64,000 nucleotides of DNA, from contig JADCLS010000002.1 in assembly GCA_026702845.1 (NCBI GenBank), positions 186,001 to 250,000 of the forward strand. Reading direction: 5' to 3'. This document shows, piece after piece, positions 55,708-64,000 of the stretch. This DNA comes from Candidatus Heimdallarchaeota archaeon. GTDB taxonomy: Archaea > Asgardarchaeota > Heimdallarchaeia > Heimdallarchaeales > Kariarchaeaceae. Both the position numbers and the translations under genes were made by a program. Within the stretch, counting starts at the first letter, position 1, and each line of letters begins with the position of its first letter. The notes under the pieces are model-generated. The model saw only the letters and a program-made list of their open reading frames with translations, was not told the origin of the DNA and made no database searches.

Positions 55708-56223
55708 TTCACGGATATATCCTAATTTCACATTTTTAACTCGCAAAGTTAGGGAATCAACATCAAACCAAACTGTTCTTCCACTATCCCCCAGAACATC
55801 CTCACCAACAATCTCGATTTTTGCATCCTCAAGTGCCTCCTTTACTGCATTCACATTTCTCACCCCTAGATTAATAGAATCCATATTGTCCATATCAAAC
55901 ATTTTTGCCCCACCGGATAACTTCGCTTTGAGATCAAGGATTCTCCCCCCGTTGCCTTTTATCTTCACAAGTGATTCCTTGATGAATGTATTGGCATACT
56001 TACCAGACATGGAATACAATTTTTTGTTAATTGTATTCTTTGGTGCATCGATTTTTTCTGGTAATGCGACATGACTCATAACAGAGATTTTTGAGAAGGG
56101 ATCATATATTATCACTGCAACACAGGATCCTAGACCTCTAACAAGTAGGGTATCACCTTTTGTCCCAAATTTTCCAGGTAACCCTACTTTCATTTCTCCT
56201 AATTTAACGAATCTGTCAACCAT
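55702..56223 (-). CDS. cheD: Chemoreceptor glutamine deamidase CheD
   Basis: The CheD domain is complete in 173 residues: LGSCVAVIIYDP (about 31-42, with the catalytic Cys), SHVALPE (about 50-56, with His) and GGAKMF (about 104-109). The enzyme deamidates Gln in chemoreceptors and stimulates CheC in archaea and some bacteria. No chemoreceptor is in the window. It is convergent with the nucleotidyltransferase gene and divergent from cheB, with 248 bases between the two starts that may hold shared control. Start at ATG 56223. Confidence 0.93.
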   Translation of the reverse strand: MVDRFVKLGEMKVGLPGKFGTKGDTLLVRGLGSCVAVIIYDPFSKISVMSHVALPEKIDAPKNTINKKLYSMSGKYANTFIKESLVKIKGNGGRILDLKAKLSGGAKMFDMDNMDSINLGVRNVNAVKEALEDAKIEIVGEDVLGDSGRTVWFDVDSLTLRVKNVKLGYIREL

Positions 56224-56471
56224 AATTGCACAGCCAAAGCAAAAACTCTTGTTAGTTTATTGGATGGTAGATTATAAGCTTGTTTCCCTCTATTTGTGCC
56301 TCCGATAATTTTACAAAAAAAAAGAAACTAAGATTTTCTTAGTTTAGATTTCTATCTCCACAGAATGAGATTCCCAATAATCAGATTTGATTAAATTAAT
56401 TTTGTAATGTAATAATTGAGAATAAAGATGGTAAAAAACCTTAATTTTGATAGCAAGATTACTTATACATC

Positions 56472-57647
56472 TTGATAATCAATATTCTTTGTGGTTTTAA
56501 GGACATAGAATTCTTTAGACTAATAGAAGAGACACTTAATCCCGATGAAATTAAATGTACATTAGTTAAATCTGGGGTAACCTTACTTGATGAGATACAA
56601 ACTAATGACTATAATGTAATTGTTCTTGGTGATATACTCAATGATATGTCAGGCTATCAAGCAATAACGAATATCATGAAGACTAAACCATTACCTTGCC
56701 TAATTATCTATAATGAAGATGAGCCAAAACAAGAAGTTGATTATCCATATGCTCTTGATTATGGTATTGTAGCATCACTAGAGTTGGCCATGAGCGAGGG
56801 AAAAATCCGTTTTCCCAATCTTATCAGAGTGCGGATTAATATACTGAATAAGATGAATATTGAGCGATTTACTTCACAAATAGAACAGATAAACAGAAGC
56901 AAGAAAAAACATTCTTTTGAGGATCCCAAGCTACGAGGAAAAATTCATCAGATAAGAGAACAAACCACGATTCAAAAGGTGTTAGAGAAAAAAGGAAAAG
57001 TGGATGAGTCTGAGATATTTTCAGATAATCCAGATCAAGTGGTAGTTATTGGAGCATCCACGGGTGGACCTAAAACCTTAATGTATATAGTAGCTCAATT
57101 TCCTAAGAATTTCCCCCCTGTACTCATAGTACAGCATATGCCAGAGGGATTTATTGCTACATTTGCTTCAAGAATGGATACAATTACTCATATGAAGACC
57201 CACCTTGCCAAGGAGGGCATGGTTTTGAAAAATGGCAACGTATACGTTGCTCCTGGGGGTAGACATATGGAATTGGAACGATCATCACCAAGACATGTAC
57301 GTATCAGGATAACTGATGGCGCAAAGGTGAATTATGTAAAACCAGCAGTTGATGTTACATTATTTGCTGCAGCAAGATCATTTGAGGAGAGAGTAACTAG
57401 TGTTATATTGACTGGTATGGGATCGGATGGCAGAAATGGAACCAGAGCAGTAAAAAAACTGGGGGGATATTGTATTGCACTTTGTGAGGAAGAATCAATT
57501 ATTTATGGTATGAATAAGGCAGTGATAGATGCAGGTCTTGCTGATGAGATATTAGGTATGGATCACATTGTAATTAGTCTAGTCAAACGAGTCAGAGCAT
57601 TATCAATCACCAATAAAAAGTCGACTTCAAAAATTAATTCCGAATAA
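56472..57647 (+). CDS. cheB: CheB protein-glutamate methylesterase with degenerate receiver
   Basis: Residues 1-125 look like a receiver but lack the pair of acidic residues at the end of strand 1 (INILCGFKD); the strand-3 region is LGDILNDMSG, one residue shorter than normal. Residues 130-180 are a linker. The methylesterase domain (about 190-380) is intact: Ser in GASTGGP, His in VQHMPEGF and Asp in GMGSDGRNG. It removes methyl groups from receptor glutamates during adaptation. The broken receiver suggests it is not controlled by a CheA phosphate in the usual way. Start TTG at 56472. Confidence 0.93.
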   Translation: MIINILCGFKDIEFFRLIEETLNPDEIKCTLVKSGVTLLDEIQTNDYNVIVLGDILNDMSGYQAITNIMKTKPLPCLIIYNEDEPKQEVDYPYALDYGIVASLELAMSEGKIRFPNLIRVRINILNKMNIERFTSQIEQINRSKKKHSFEDPKLRGKIHQIREQTTIQKVLEKKGKVDESEIFSDNPDQVVVIGASTGGPKTLMYIVAQFPKNFPPVLIVQHMPEGFIATFASRMDTITHMKTHLAKEGMVLKNGNVYVAPGGRHMELERSSPRHVRIRITDGAKVNYVKPAVDVTLFAAARSFEERVTSVILTGMGSDGRNGTRAVKKLGGYCIALCEEESIIYGMNKAVIDAGLADEILGMDHIVISLVKRVRALSITNKKSTSKINSE

Positions 57648-57789
57648 TTTCTAACAATAATGTATTTTTTTTATATATCGCAAAAGATTTGATTTAATTA
57701 TTCATTCAAGATCAGTAACTCATAAATGTTTAAATACAAAATTCTTGTTACAATTGGACTGTAAGAGAATTATTGAGGTAAGATGTTAG

Positions 57790-58599
57790 ATGAGTGTAAG
57801 TCTTGAATCATTGGAAAATACAGAGTTCGCGATTTTTTATATAAATAACAAAAAGGTAGCAATTCAATTGAGTTACCTAGAGAGATTTAATTTAATTACA
57901 GAAATCATAAAAATCCCCAGAGCACCTAAATTTGTGCTTGGGGTAATTAGAATTGAAAAAGCAATTATCCCATTAATAGATCTTGAAATCTTACTAGGTA
58001 AGAAAAAGACAGAAAAGAAGAATGCTGTCGCTCTGGTTATCGCACTTAAGGATAATGTTTTTGCACTTTATTCGAATACTGTGCCGATTGTACAGAGAGT
58101 GGAGGACTTAGAAAAGGATAGTAACTATAATTTGGAGAATATTCCAAAGGAATGGGTATCAGCTTACATTAATGAAGATGAAGCAATCCCTATTATTGAC
58201 CCCAATGCGTTCTGGATAGGTTTAGGCGATAATTCAATTCTTGGACCCAGTCTACAATATAATCTTTATGAAGAAGACGAGGATGAGGAAGAAGTAGAAG
58301 ATGAATCCGAGGAAGACGAAGAAGAAGTCGAATCCGAGGATGAGGAAGACGAAGTAGAAGATGAATCCGAGGATGAGGAAGACGAAGTAGAAGTCGAATC
58401 CGAGGATGAGGAAGAAGAAGTAGAAGTAGAAGTCGAATCCGAGGATGAGGAAGACGAAGTAGAAGACGAATCCGAGGATGAGGAAGACGAAGAAGAAGAT
58501 GAATCCGAGGATGAGGAAGATGTAGATGATGAATCCGAGGAAGAAGAAGTAGACGACGAGGATGAGGAAGACGAAGAAGACAAGGATGATGAATCCTAG
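57790..58599 (+). CDS. cheW: CheW-domain protein with long acidic tail
   Basis: Residues 1-150 are one CheW module: FAIFYINNKKVAIQLSYLERF (start), IIKIPRAPKFVLGVIRIEKAIIPLIDLEILLG (about 37-68) and NAVALVIALKDNVFALYS (about 75-92), ending near GDNSILG. Residues 163-269 are almost all Asp, Glu and Ser with some Val, in repeats of a unit like ESEDEEDEVE; the DNA repeats with a period of about 30 bases. CheW joins receptors to CheA; the tail is unusual and could bind basic partners or space complexes apart. A CheW role is expected in arrays. An ATG at 57790 follows a GAGG by about ten bases. The gene is followed 37 bases on by the giant protein. Confidence 0.85.
   Translation: MSVSLESLENTEFAIFYINNKKVAIQLSYLERFNLITEIIKIPRAPKFVLGVIRIEKAIIPLIDLEILLGKKKTEKKNAVALVIALKDNVFALYSNTVPIVQRVEDLEKDSNYNLENIPKEWVSAYINEDEAIPIIDPNAFWIGLGDNSILGPSLQYNLYEEDEDEEEVEDESEEDEEEVESEDEEDEVEDESEDEEDEVEVESEDEEEEVEVEVESEDEEDEVEDESEDEEDEEEDESEDEEDVDDESEEEEVDDEDEEDEEDKDDES
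58266..58597 (+). repeat. Tandem repeats coding the acidic CheW tail
   Basis: A unit containing GAATCCGAGGATGAGGAAGA recurs about seven times with small changes (extra GAAGTA codons and Asp/Glu swaps), giving the ESEDEED protein unit. The repeats are in frame with the gene. Slippage-prone sequence; copy number may vary between strains. Confidence 0.85.
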
Positions 58600-58636
58600 G
58601 ATGTACGATTGGTAGACATAATTGGAGGAATAATTC

Positions 58637-61600
58637 TTGGCTAAGTATGCTAAAGTAAAATATGATCGAAATTACCTATTAATAGGTCTAGACCAAGATC
58701 ATACTTTCGCACCAATGAATTATTTAATTCAACCAGTAAAGAATCTTCCTGAATACTGTCTTGGAATGATAAACTTTGAGGGAAATGCTAGTATTATTCT
58801 AGATACTGCGAAAATGCTGGATATTGAATCTACAACTCAAGACACTATTGTATTACATACCTTCACCAATGTTGGAAATATTACACTCATTATATCTTTA
58901 CCTGAAGTTATAGATATTGATGAAAAGGATCTTCCTTCATATAAAATGGATCCAGAGAATTTGATTTTACCTTCTGGAAAATATGTAATATATGATGATG
59001 AAACCTATCTATATTTTTCCTTGTTTGGTCTCCAATCATTCATTGCCAAAGAAATTGATGGTATACTTGATAATAAGTGGAAAGAGGTTCTACCAACTTG
59101 GGGAGATACAACACTTGTATTATCTGAGCGAACATTGACAATTCCTAGCAGTACGAAAATGAATATCAGCTATTCAGATATTCAAGAAACGGTTCTTTGT
59201 AAAATATCTGATTATGTCTTTAGCTTCAATCAGAAATACTCCATCGAGTTGCTAAGCAACCTTCCTGTTGTAACTAAACTACCCAATTCACCCATATGGG
59301 TTGAGGGAGTGTTTGATTATTCTGGAGAAACACTCGCACTAGTAAACCTTCATGCTTATTTTGGAATGAAAAACCAAGAAGAATCCCAACTTGTTCTAGT
59401 TATAAGCAATGATTCAAAGGAAAGAATTGCACTGTTAGTTGACCAAGTATCAATTATTAAAGATGTACAATTTGAAGCAATGCAGCATGAAATTGATCTG
59501 GATATTGATGGATTTCTTTTCAGGAATATCACTGTAAATGATCAAAATGAGTTTACATTTCATCTAGATGTCAATGTCTTATCAGATGCAGTCAACGGTA
59601 AGATCATATCAAAGGATTGGGAGACATGGCTTACATATTTCAATAATAATAAAGATCAGACCACAAATAACCTAAGAAAAGGGGTAGTTTTATCAAGACA
59701 AACGAAGAAATTTGCCATCATTAAGTATAATGATCAGAATTTGCTGTTTGATGTTGGTGATGAATATGCATTGCATAGTGTTGTAGACACCACTCCTTTG
59801 ACTCATCTTCCGGATTATTGTGAGGGGATGGGTAATATAAACAGTGATCCAGTATTGGTTATCAACCTGGCCAAAATGTTAGGGATTTCTGATACAGCTA
59901 AAGATCGAATATTATTACATACACAATTAGTTGAGAATGATCGTTATGCCTTCAATATCCCAATTCCTGAAATCCAAGATCTTGAGATAGATGATATTGA
60001 TGATTCTCTTGTTATCACCAAGGATATTAGTCTAGTATCATCCAGGTATATCTTATACCAAGAGGAGATTTTTCTCAGAATTACTAAATCCGCACTTTTT
60101 GCCTTCATTCAGGATAATATCGCCTCTACGATGAGTAAATTCTGGATGGAAAACATTCTAGAATTTCATACCTCTGTTACTATTACATCTGATATGCAAC
60201 CACAGAAATCTATCAGAAAAATGGAAATCTCAACAATTGCAGATTATAATACATTGGTTTCATTCAGGTTAGGATCAACGTATTTCAGCTTTAATGAGAA
60301 ATACTTCCTAGAATTAACCAGTTTCCACTATGAGTTGAGTAGAGTTCCAAATGCTTCTGAGTATGTGGTTGGGATCATCAATTACCAACAAGATGCAGTA
60401 CCAATAATCAACCTCTCTCGTATGATAGGAGAGACACTAGACCTGTCAGATCCCTTGATTCTGCTGTTTACAATTAATAAAGGTAATTACGCCATACTAT
60501 TGGATAACGATTCATTCGAACGGATAAATGTGGCGGAATTAACAAAAACAATGGAAGATGATACAATAGGTCAGCATCTGATTTCAAATATATATTTTGA
60601 TGAAGCAAGAATATTTTATAATTTAGACCTAGATGCACTCACCCAATGGGTATATAAGAGACAGTACTATGATCCGAAATACTTCAGATCATTACTATCC
60701 ATCGATCGTAAGCAATATAATGAGCTTGGATCTGTTCTCCAACAGAAAACCGATGATACTGAACAGAAATATGCAGTATTTTCCTATCCTGAGCTTCACA
60801 TCGTGATAGAACTTGATTTGGATTATTCCTTACAGACCACGATGAAAGCTGCACCATTTGACTTATTACCTGATTTCTGTGATGGATTTATCAATATCAG
60901 GAATTCTCCTGCGGTGATGATTGATTTTGCAAAGATGTTGAATATAAAAGATACTAAGGAAGAGCATGTGCTTCTAGTGGCCAATCTTGATGAAAATCAA
61001 GTATTCGCCTTTAATATACCTGTCCCTAGCATCCATAATGTCAATTTACGTTCAGAACGTGAATCAATTGATGATGAATTAAACATGATTTCTTCCCATT
61101 TTATTGAGTATGATAATCAGGTGCATTTGAAGTTTACACAGCACAATCTTCTTCAGTTCATTAATCGAAATATCAGGGAAACCTTAACTACTCACTGGAA
61201 GAAATTTACTCCAACTTGGCAGAGTTTTGTTCAACCACGATCAGATGAATTTCAATTCAAGAAATCATCTAAAATGCTTGGTTCTGTGGCTATTTCTGAT
61301 AGTGATTCTATTATTTCATTTGTTGTTGGAAAATACAAGCTATCGGTTGAGGAAAATAATTTTTTCCAATTAATCACCAGGAATCAGGAGTTAGTCAGGG
61401 CACCTAATGCTTCTAATCATGTATTGGGGATCATGAATTATCAACAACAAGATATACCTTTACTAGATCTAAATTCTATTTTTGGTGGAAGTAATACGAA
61501 GACAGACCTTGTGATGCTTTTGGAATTTGAAGGCCGAATACTTGGTATACCTGTAGAAACTTCTCAGTATAAATCTAGTAAGAAAAGTGAGTATCAAATC

Positions 61601-62584
61601 ATTGAAACTCATAATAAAAATATTCACATCTCAGAGATCTATTTCTCAGAGGAAGAAATAATTTACTCTTTAAATCTAAGGGTACTATCAAATTGGATTT
61701 GGGAAGAAGCTGAATATAACCCCAAGGATTGGCAGGAGTATTTAAGCTTCTCAGAAAGCCAGTATTCAGAATTATCAGATAAGGTACTAGAAGAGAAAGA
61801 AGAACAGCAGTATGTGGCAATAAAGGTTCCAGATTACATTTTTATGATTCAATCAGATAAAATTTTACAAATCAGAGGTAGAGGAGACAGGGAACAAATT
61901 ATGGTGGATGGAGTACGATTTGTTAATTATGATGACCAATGGATACCTAGCATTGAAATATACAAGAAACTGGAAAATCCTATATCCATAGTCATTCAAA
62001 ATGGAGACTTCCTGATGGAGCTCATTACCAATTATGCATACTTTGAGCATATTGATGAGGTCGTCCTCAAGGAAGATACATTCAATGCCCTTTATATGAA
62101 GAGGAATTATTTTGGCACATCAAAGGCATATGTCGTTGGTGATGATGTTGCATTCGATCTGAATTTCGATTCTCTTTTATCCAATGTACTCAAGAAAGAG
62201 AGCAAGGAAATAGAGAAAATAAAGAAAACAATTAGCAAACCAGTTCCTGAAATTGAGAAGGGGGACAGTGAATTACTACAGATCTGGCAGGATGATGTTA
62301 CCCTGCTTCTGATAATTGAAACCAAGGATGGATCTAAATCTGCAATTCGTGTAGATAATATTAGAGAATTGCGCTTAGAAATCGAGGGAGATTACATTCC
62401 TTGGGAAGGATCTGAGGAAGAATTTTATTATTATTTGTCTATTACAAATAGTAACAACAAAGAGGAATATTATCAAATTCCGGTAAATTGTCGACTCAAA
62501 GCCATTCCAATTGATTTCGATGGCCAAGAGATCGATCTGGATGATGAACCAGTTAAAATCATCACGCTTAAAGCAAAAAAATAG
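58637..62584 (+). CDS. Giant protein of about seven CheW-like modules
   Basis: The 1315 residues contain repeated CheW-like units in an alternating order. Type A units (about 1-160, 348-510, 710-860 and 1057-1190) show YCLGMINFEGNASIILDTAKMLDI-type segments; type B units (about 165-345, 515-705, 864-1055) show SFNQKY-S-ELL, PNASEYVVGIINYQQDAVPIINLSRM. Units A+B repeat three times, with a fourth decayed A and a C-terminal domain (about 1208-1315). No histidine phospho-transfer, kinase or receptor domain is visible. CheW binds CheA and receptors, so the protein is a candidate multivalent scaffold. Start TTG at 58637. Annotation as poly-CheW is by motif reading, with no alignment run. Confidence 0.85.
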   Translation: MAKYAKVKYDRNYLLIGLDQDHTFAPMNYLIQPVKNLPEYCLGMINFEGNASIILDTAKMLDIESTTQDTIVLHTFTNVGNITLIISLPEVIDIDEKDLPSYKMDPENLILPSGKYVIYDDETYLYFSLFGLQSFIAKEIDGILDNKWKEVLPTWGDTTLVLSERTLTIPSSTKMNISYSDIQETVLCKISDYVFSFNQKYSIELLSNLPVVTKLPNSPIWVEGVFDYSGETLALVNLHAYFGMKNQEESQLVLVISNDSKERIALLVDQVSIIKDVQFEAMQHEIDLDIDGFLFRNITVNDQNEFTFHLDVNVLSDAVNGKIISKDWETWLTYFNNNKDQTTNNLRKGVVLSRQTKKFAIIKYNDQNLLFDVGDEYALHSVVDTTPLTHLPDYCEGMGNINSDPVLVINLAKMLGISDTAKDRILLHTQLVENDRYAFNIPIPEIQDLEIDDIDDSLVITKDISLVSSRYILYQEEIFLRITKSALFAFIQDNIASTMSKFWMENILEFHTSVTITSDMQPQKSIRKMEISTIADYNTLVSFRLGSTYFSFNEKYFLELTSFHYELSRVPNASEYVVGIINYQQDAVPIINLSRMIGETLDLSDPLILLFTINKGNYAILLDNDSFERINVAELTKTMEDDTIGQHLISNIYFDEARIFYNLDLDALTQWVYKRQYYDPKYFRSLLSIDRKQYNELGSVLQQKTDDTEQKYAVFSYPELHIVIELDLDYSLQTTMKAAPFDLLPDFCDGFINIRNSPAVMIDFAKMLNIKDTKEEHVLLVANLDENQVFAFNIPVPSIHNVNLRSERESIDDELNMISSHFIEYDNQVHLKFTQHNLLQFINRNIRETLTTHWKKFTPTWQSFVQPRSDEFQFKKSSKMLGSVAISDSDSIISFVVGKYKLSVEENNFFQLITRNQELVRAPNASNHVLGIMNYQQQDIPLLDLNSIFGGSNTKTDLVMLLEFEGRILGIPVETSQYKSSKKSEYQIIETHNKNIHISEIYFSEEEIIYSLNLRVLSNWIWEEAEYNPKDWQEYLSFSESQYSELSDKVLEEKEEQQYVAIKVPDYIFMIQSDKILQIRGRGDREQIMVDGVRFVNYDDQWIPSIEIYKKLENPISIVIQNGDFLMELITNYAYFEHIDEVVLKEDTFNALYMKRNYFGTSKAYVVGDDVAFDLNFDSLLSNVLKKESKEIEKIKKTISKPVPEIEKGDSELLQIWQDDVTLLLIIETKDGSKSAIRVDNIRELRLEIEGDYIPWEGSEEEFYYYLSITNSNNKEEYYQIPVNCRLKAIPIDFDGQEIDLDDEPVKIITLKAKK

Positions 62585-63014
62585 GTGCGAAATGAAAGTA
62601 TAAATTACAATAGTCTCTTAGACGATGGATATCATGGTATAGAAAATCCAGTCCAAAATAGTATTTTATTTTTTTCACCAAAATTTTATAATAATTCTCC
62701 AGTAGGTATGGTACATAATATCTTTGGTCAATCAAATTCATATTTGACACCCTTGATGATTTCGATACCTAGAGTTGAAGCAGGAATAAATAAACTGTAT
62801 CAATCATGATATTCTTTATTTATCGAAAATAATAAATGATATTATAAGGGATGACATCAAATTATCTTCTGTATTAGATATTGTAAGATTCTATTCAATT
62901 TCTTCGATTTTTAATTCTCTAATAAATCAGCATTTGAGTAAATATGGGCTAATATTACCATTTTATTTGAAATATATTTAATTATAATAAATCAGAATAT
63001 AATATTTAGCATAT
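62585..63014. other. Intergenic region, no supported gene
   Basis: A 74-codon frame at 62585-62809 starts directly after the previous stop with GTG, but its sequence shows no conserved look. The rest is AT-rich. It may contain the promoter of the LRR gene. Confidence 0.4.
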
Positions 63015-63548
63015 ATGCAATTAAAATCAGAGTTAATAGATGCAATTAAATTTGAATTCAAATTACTTTATCCAGACCTAAAAATAGATCCAATCAATGG
63101 AATTTATGGTAGAGGTAAAATGATTAATATGAAAAGAAATAGATTAAATTTATCTAATTTCATTTCATTAGGCATTAAGACATATCCATTATATACGATT
63201 TCTCTATTCCCAGATATTGATTTAAGTCATAATCAAATTTGTACTCTTTCATTTTTAGATTTTGATAGAGTAGATAACATTCGCATGTTAAATCTTTCTA
63301 ATAATTATTTAGATAGTCTTCCTATGGAGATTTCAAAACTAAAAAATTTGATAAGGCTTAATTTATCTGACAATAGATTTGAATCAATTCCCATTCAGAT
63401 TGCATCTTTGAAAAAATTATCATCACTTAGAATGAATAATATCTCCGAGGAAATTCCTGATTTTATATTGCAACATCCTAAACTAACATTTTTACATTTG
63501 AATAATAAATTGATTCGACTTGATAAAATTCGAAAAGAAATTAGTTGA
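63015..63548 (+). CDS. Leucine-rich repeat protein
   Basis: At least four LRRs lie in residues 65-160, with the L-x-x-L-x-L-x-x-N-x-L pattern: ISLFPDIDLSHNQICTLSFL, IRMLNLSNNYLDSLPMEISKL, LIRLNLSDNRFESIPIQIASL and LTFLHLNNKLIRLDKI. The N-terminal 60 residues are a helical cap. LRRs of this kind bind proteins; there is no signal peptide, so it is cytoplasmic. The gene lies between the giant CheW-like protein and cheY on the same strand and may serve the same complex. Length 177; ATG start. Confidence 0.85.
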   Translation: MQLKSELIDAIKFEFKLLYPDLKIDPINGIYGRGKMINMKRNRLNLSNFISLGIKTYPLYTISLFPDIDLSHNQICTLSFLDFDRVDNIRMLNLSNNYLDSLPMEISKLKNLIRLNLSDNRFESIPIQIASLKKLSSLRMNNISEEIPDFILQHPKLTFLHLNNKLIRLDKIRKEIS

Positions 63549-63643
63549 AAATTATTTTAAATTCTTTCGAAATTAAGTAATACTCTTATATTTACTGCGT
63601 ATGATTATATTTTACTATGTACATTCTAATCATTCACCTTATA

Positions 63644-63648
63644 GGAGG
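63644..63648 (+). promoter_or_regulatory. Ribosome binding site of cheY
   Basis: GGAGG ten bases before the TTG at 63659 supports this start for CheY rather than the later ATG at 63671. Confidence 0.6.
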
Positions 63649-63658
63649 CATTTTTTGA

Positions 63659-64000
63659 TTGGCACGATTGATGATCGTTGATGATAGCAATTATTTGCGT
63701 GCAACAATTAGGGCAGCGTTCGAAGCTGCCGGACACGAGGTCGTCGCGGAAGCAGACAACGGAGAAGATGCAGTGGCAATTTATGCCAAGGCAAGGCCTG
63801 ATGTGGTAACCATGGATATAATCATGCCCAAGGGTAATGGACTTCAGGCAATTACTAAGATCATGGAGTTTGATCAGGATGCGAGGATTATGGTAATTAC
63901 TGCATTGGGTCATGAACCAATGATTAGGAAAGCTCTGAGCTTTGGAGCATTGAATTTCGTGATCAAACCAGCAGAGCCGGAAGAGATTCTAGAGGCAGTA
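63659..64000 (+). CDS. cheY: CheY-type response regulator, C-terminus beyond window
   Basis: Residues 1-114 of a receiver domain are visible: acidic pair in MIVDDSNYLR (about 5-14), phospho-acceptor Asp in VVTMDIIMPKGNG (about 49-61), the Thr in MVITALG (about 78-84) and Lys in FVIKPAEPEE (about 100-109). No output domain is seen before the window ends, which fits a single-domain CheY. The GGAGG at 63644 supports the TTG start. Base composition is richer in G and C than the genes before it. It would carry the signal from the CheA of this system, which is not in the window. Confidence 0.94.
   Translation, partial: MARLMIVDDSNYLRATIRAAFEAAGHEVVAEADNGEDAVAIYAKARPDVVTMDIIMPKGNGLQAITKIMEFDQDARIMVITALGHEPMIRKALSFGALNFVIKPAEPEEILEAV

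Noticed and set aside
58266..58583. Ser-rich reading frame on the minus strand
   Set aside because: It is the complement of the acidic repeat, with no start context, and consists of Ser, Thr and Asp only.
58266..58597. Repeat block as a CRISPR array or structured non-coding repeats
   Set aside because: Units are direct, in frame and code for an acidic tail; there are no unique spacers between them.
62585..62809. 74-residue gene after the giant CheW-like gene
   Set aside because: Starts directly at the previous stop and lacks any conserved look; not enough support.

Overview
This is an AT-rich window from an archaeon. The archaeal signs are an EndA-type tRNA splicing endonuclease, a TrmY-type tRNA methyltransferase, tRNA genes without an encoded CCA end, a tRNA-Trp with two introns, many TTG/GTG starts, and secreted proteins with short C-terminal anchors. 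Several proteins look eukaryote-like: a proline/glycine-rich protein with repeated WH2-like motifs, a possible single gelsolin-like domain, a cysteine-rich (B-box-like) plus PH-like protein, HEAT, kelch and LRR proteins. Together these suggest an Asgard archaeon. That placement is inference from gene content; no database was searched.

Layout. 1-8.9 kb: a partial unknown gene, a saccharopine-dehydrogenase-like protein, a gelsolin-like candidate, a RecA/KaiC-fold protein without a Walker A motif, a COG1407-type phosphoesterase, a PIG-L/LmbE deacetylase, a HEAT protein, the WH2-like protein, EndA and a UppP-like phosphatase. 9-27.4 kb: a hybrid histidine kinase, several secreted or anchored proteins (thread-like stalk protein, kelch, metzincin, esterase), three methyltransferases with a duplicated gene fragment, tRNA-Val(GAC), the B-box/PH-like protein, a double GNAT and an NAD(P)-binding protein.

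27.4-38.7 kb is an accessory island. Its left edge carries two tRNA 3'-end remnants. It holds a DUF262/HNH (GmrSD-like) protein, a frameshifted small gene, an AbrB-type regulator divergent from a three-gene operon (SF2 helicase, PD-(D/E)XK nuclease, unknown protein), the two-intron tRNA-Trp, and a TnpB gene whose right end is duplicated in tandem. Both right-end copies carry a 14-15 nt match to the D-arm of the neighbouring tRNA-Trp.

38.7-55.7 kb is mostly core metabolism and membrane functions: an MBL-fold hydrolase, two tandem MscS channels, a LigB/Memo-like protein, PadR, an O-methyltransferase, a CBS protein, a zinc-ribbon membrane protein, urocanate hydratase, a CDF transporter, a PflX-type radical SAM protein, TrmY, GlmS and a sugar nucleotidyltransferase.

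55.7-64 kb is a chemotaxis-type cluster: CheD, CheB with a degenerate receiver, a CheW with a tail of about 105 acidic residues, a 1315-residue protein made of about seven CheW-like modules, a small LRR protein and a CheY running off the window. No CheA, CheR or receptor is present in the window. The poly-CheW protein with the acidic CheW, and the TnpB/tRNA-Trp island, are the strongest candidates for undescribed biology.
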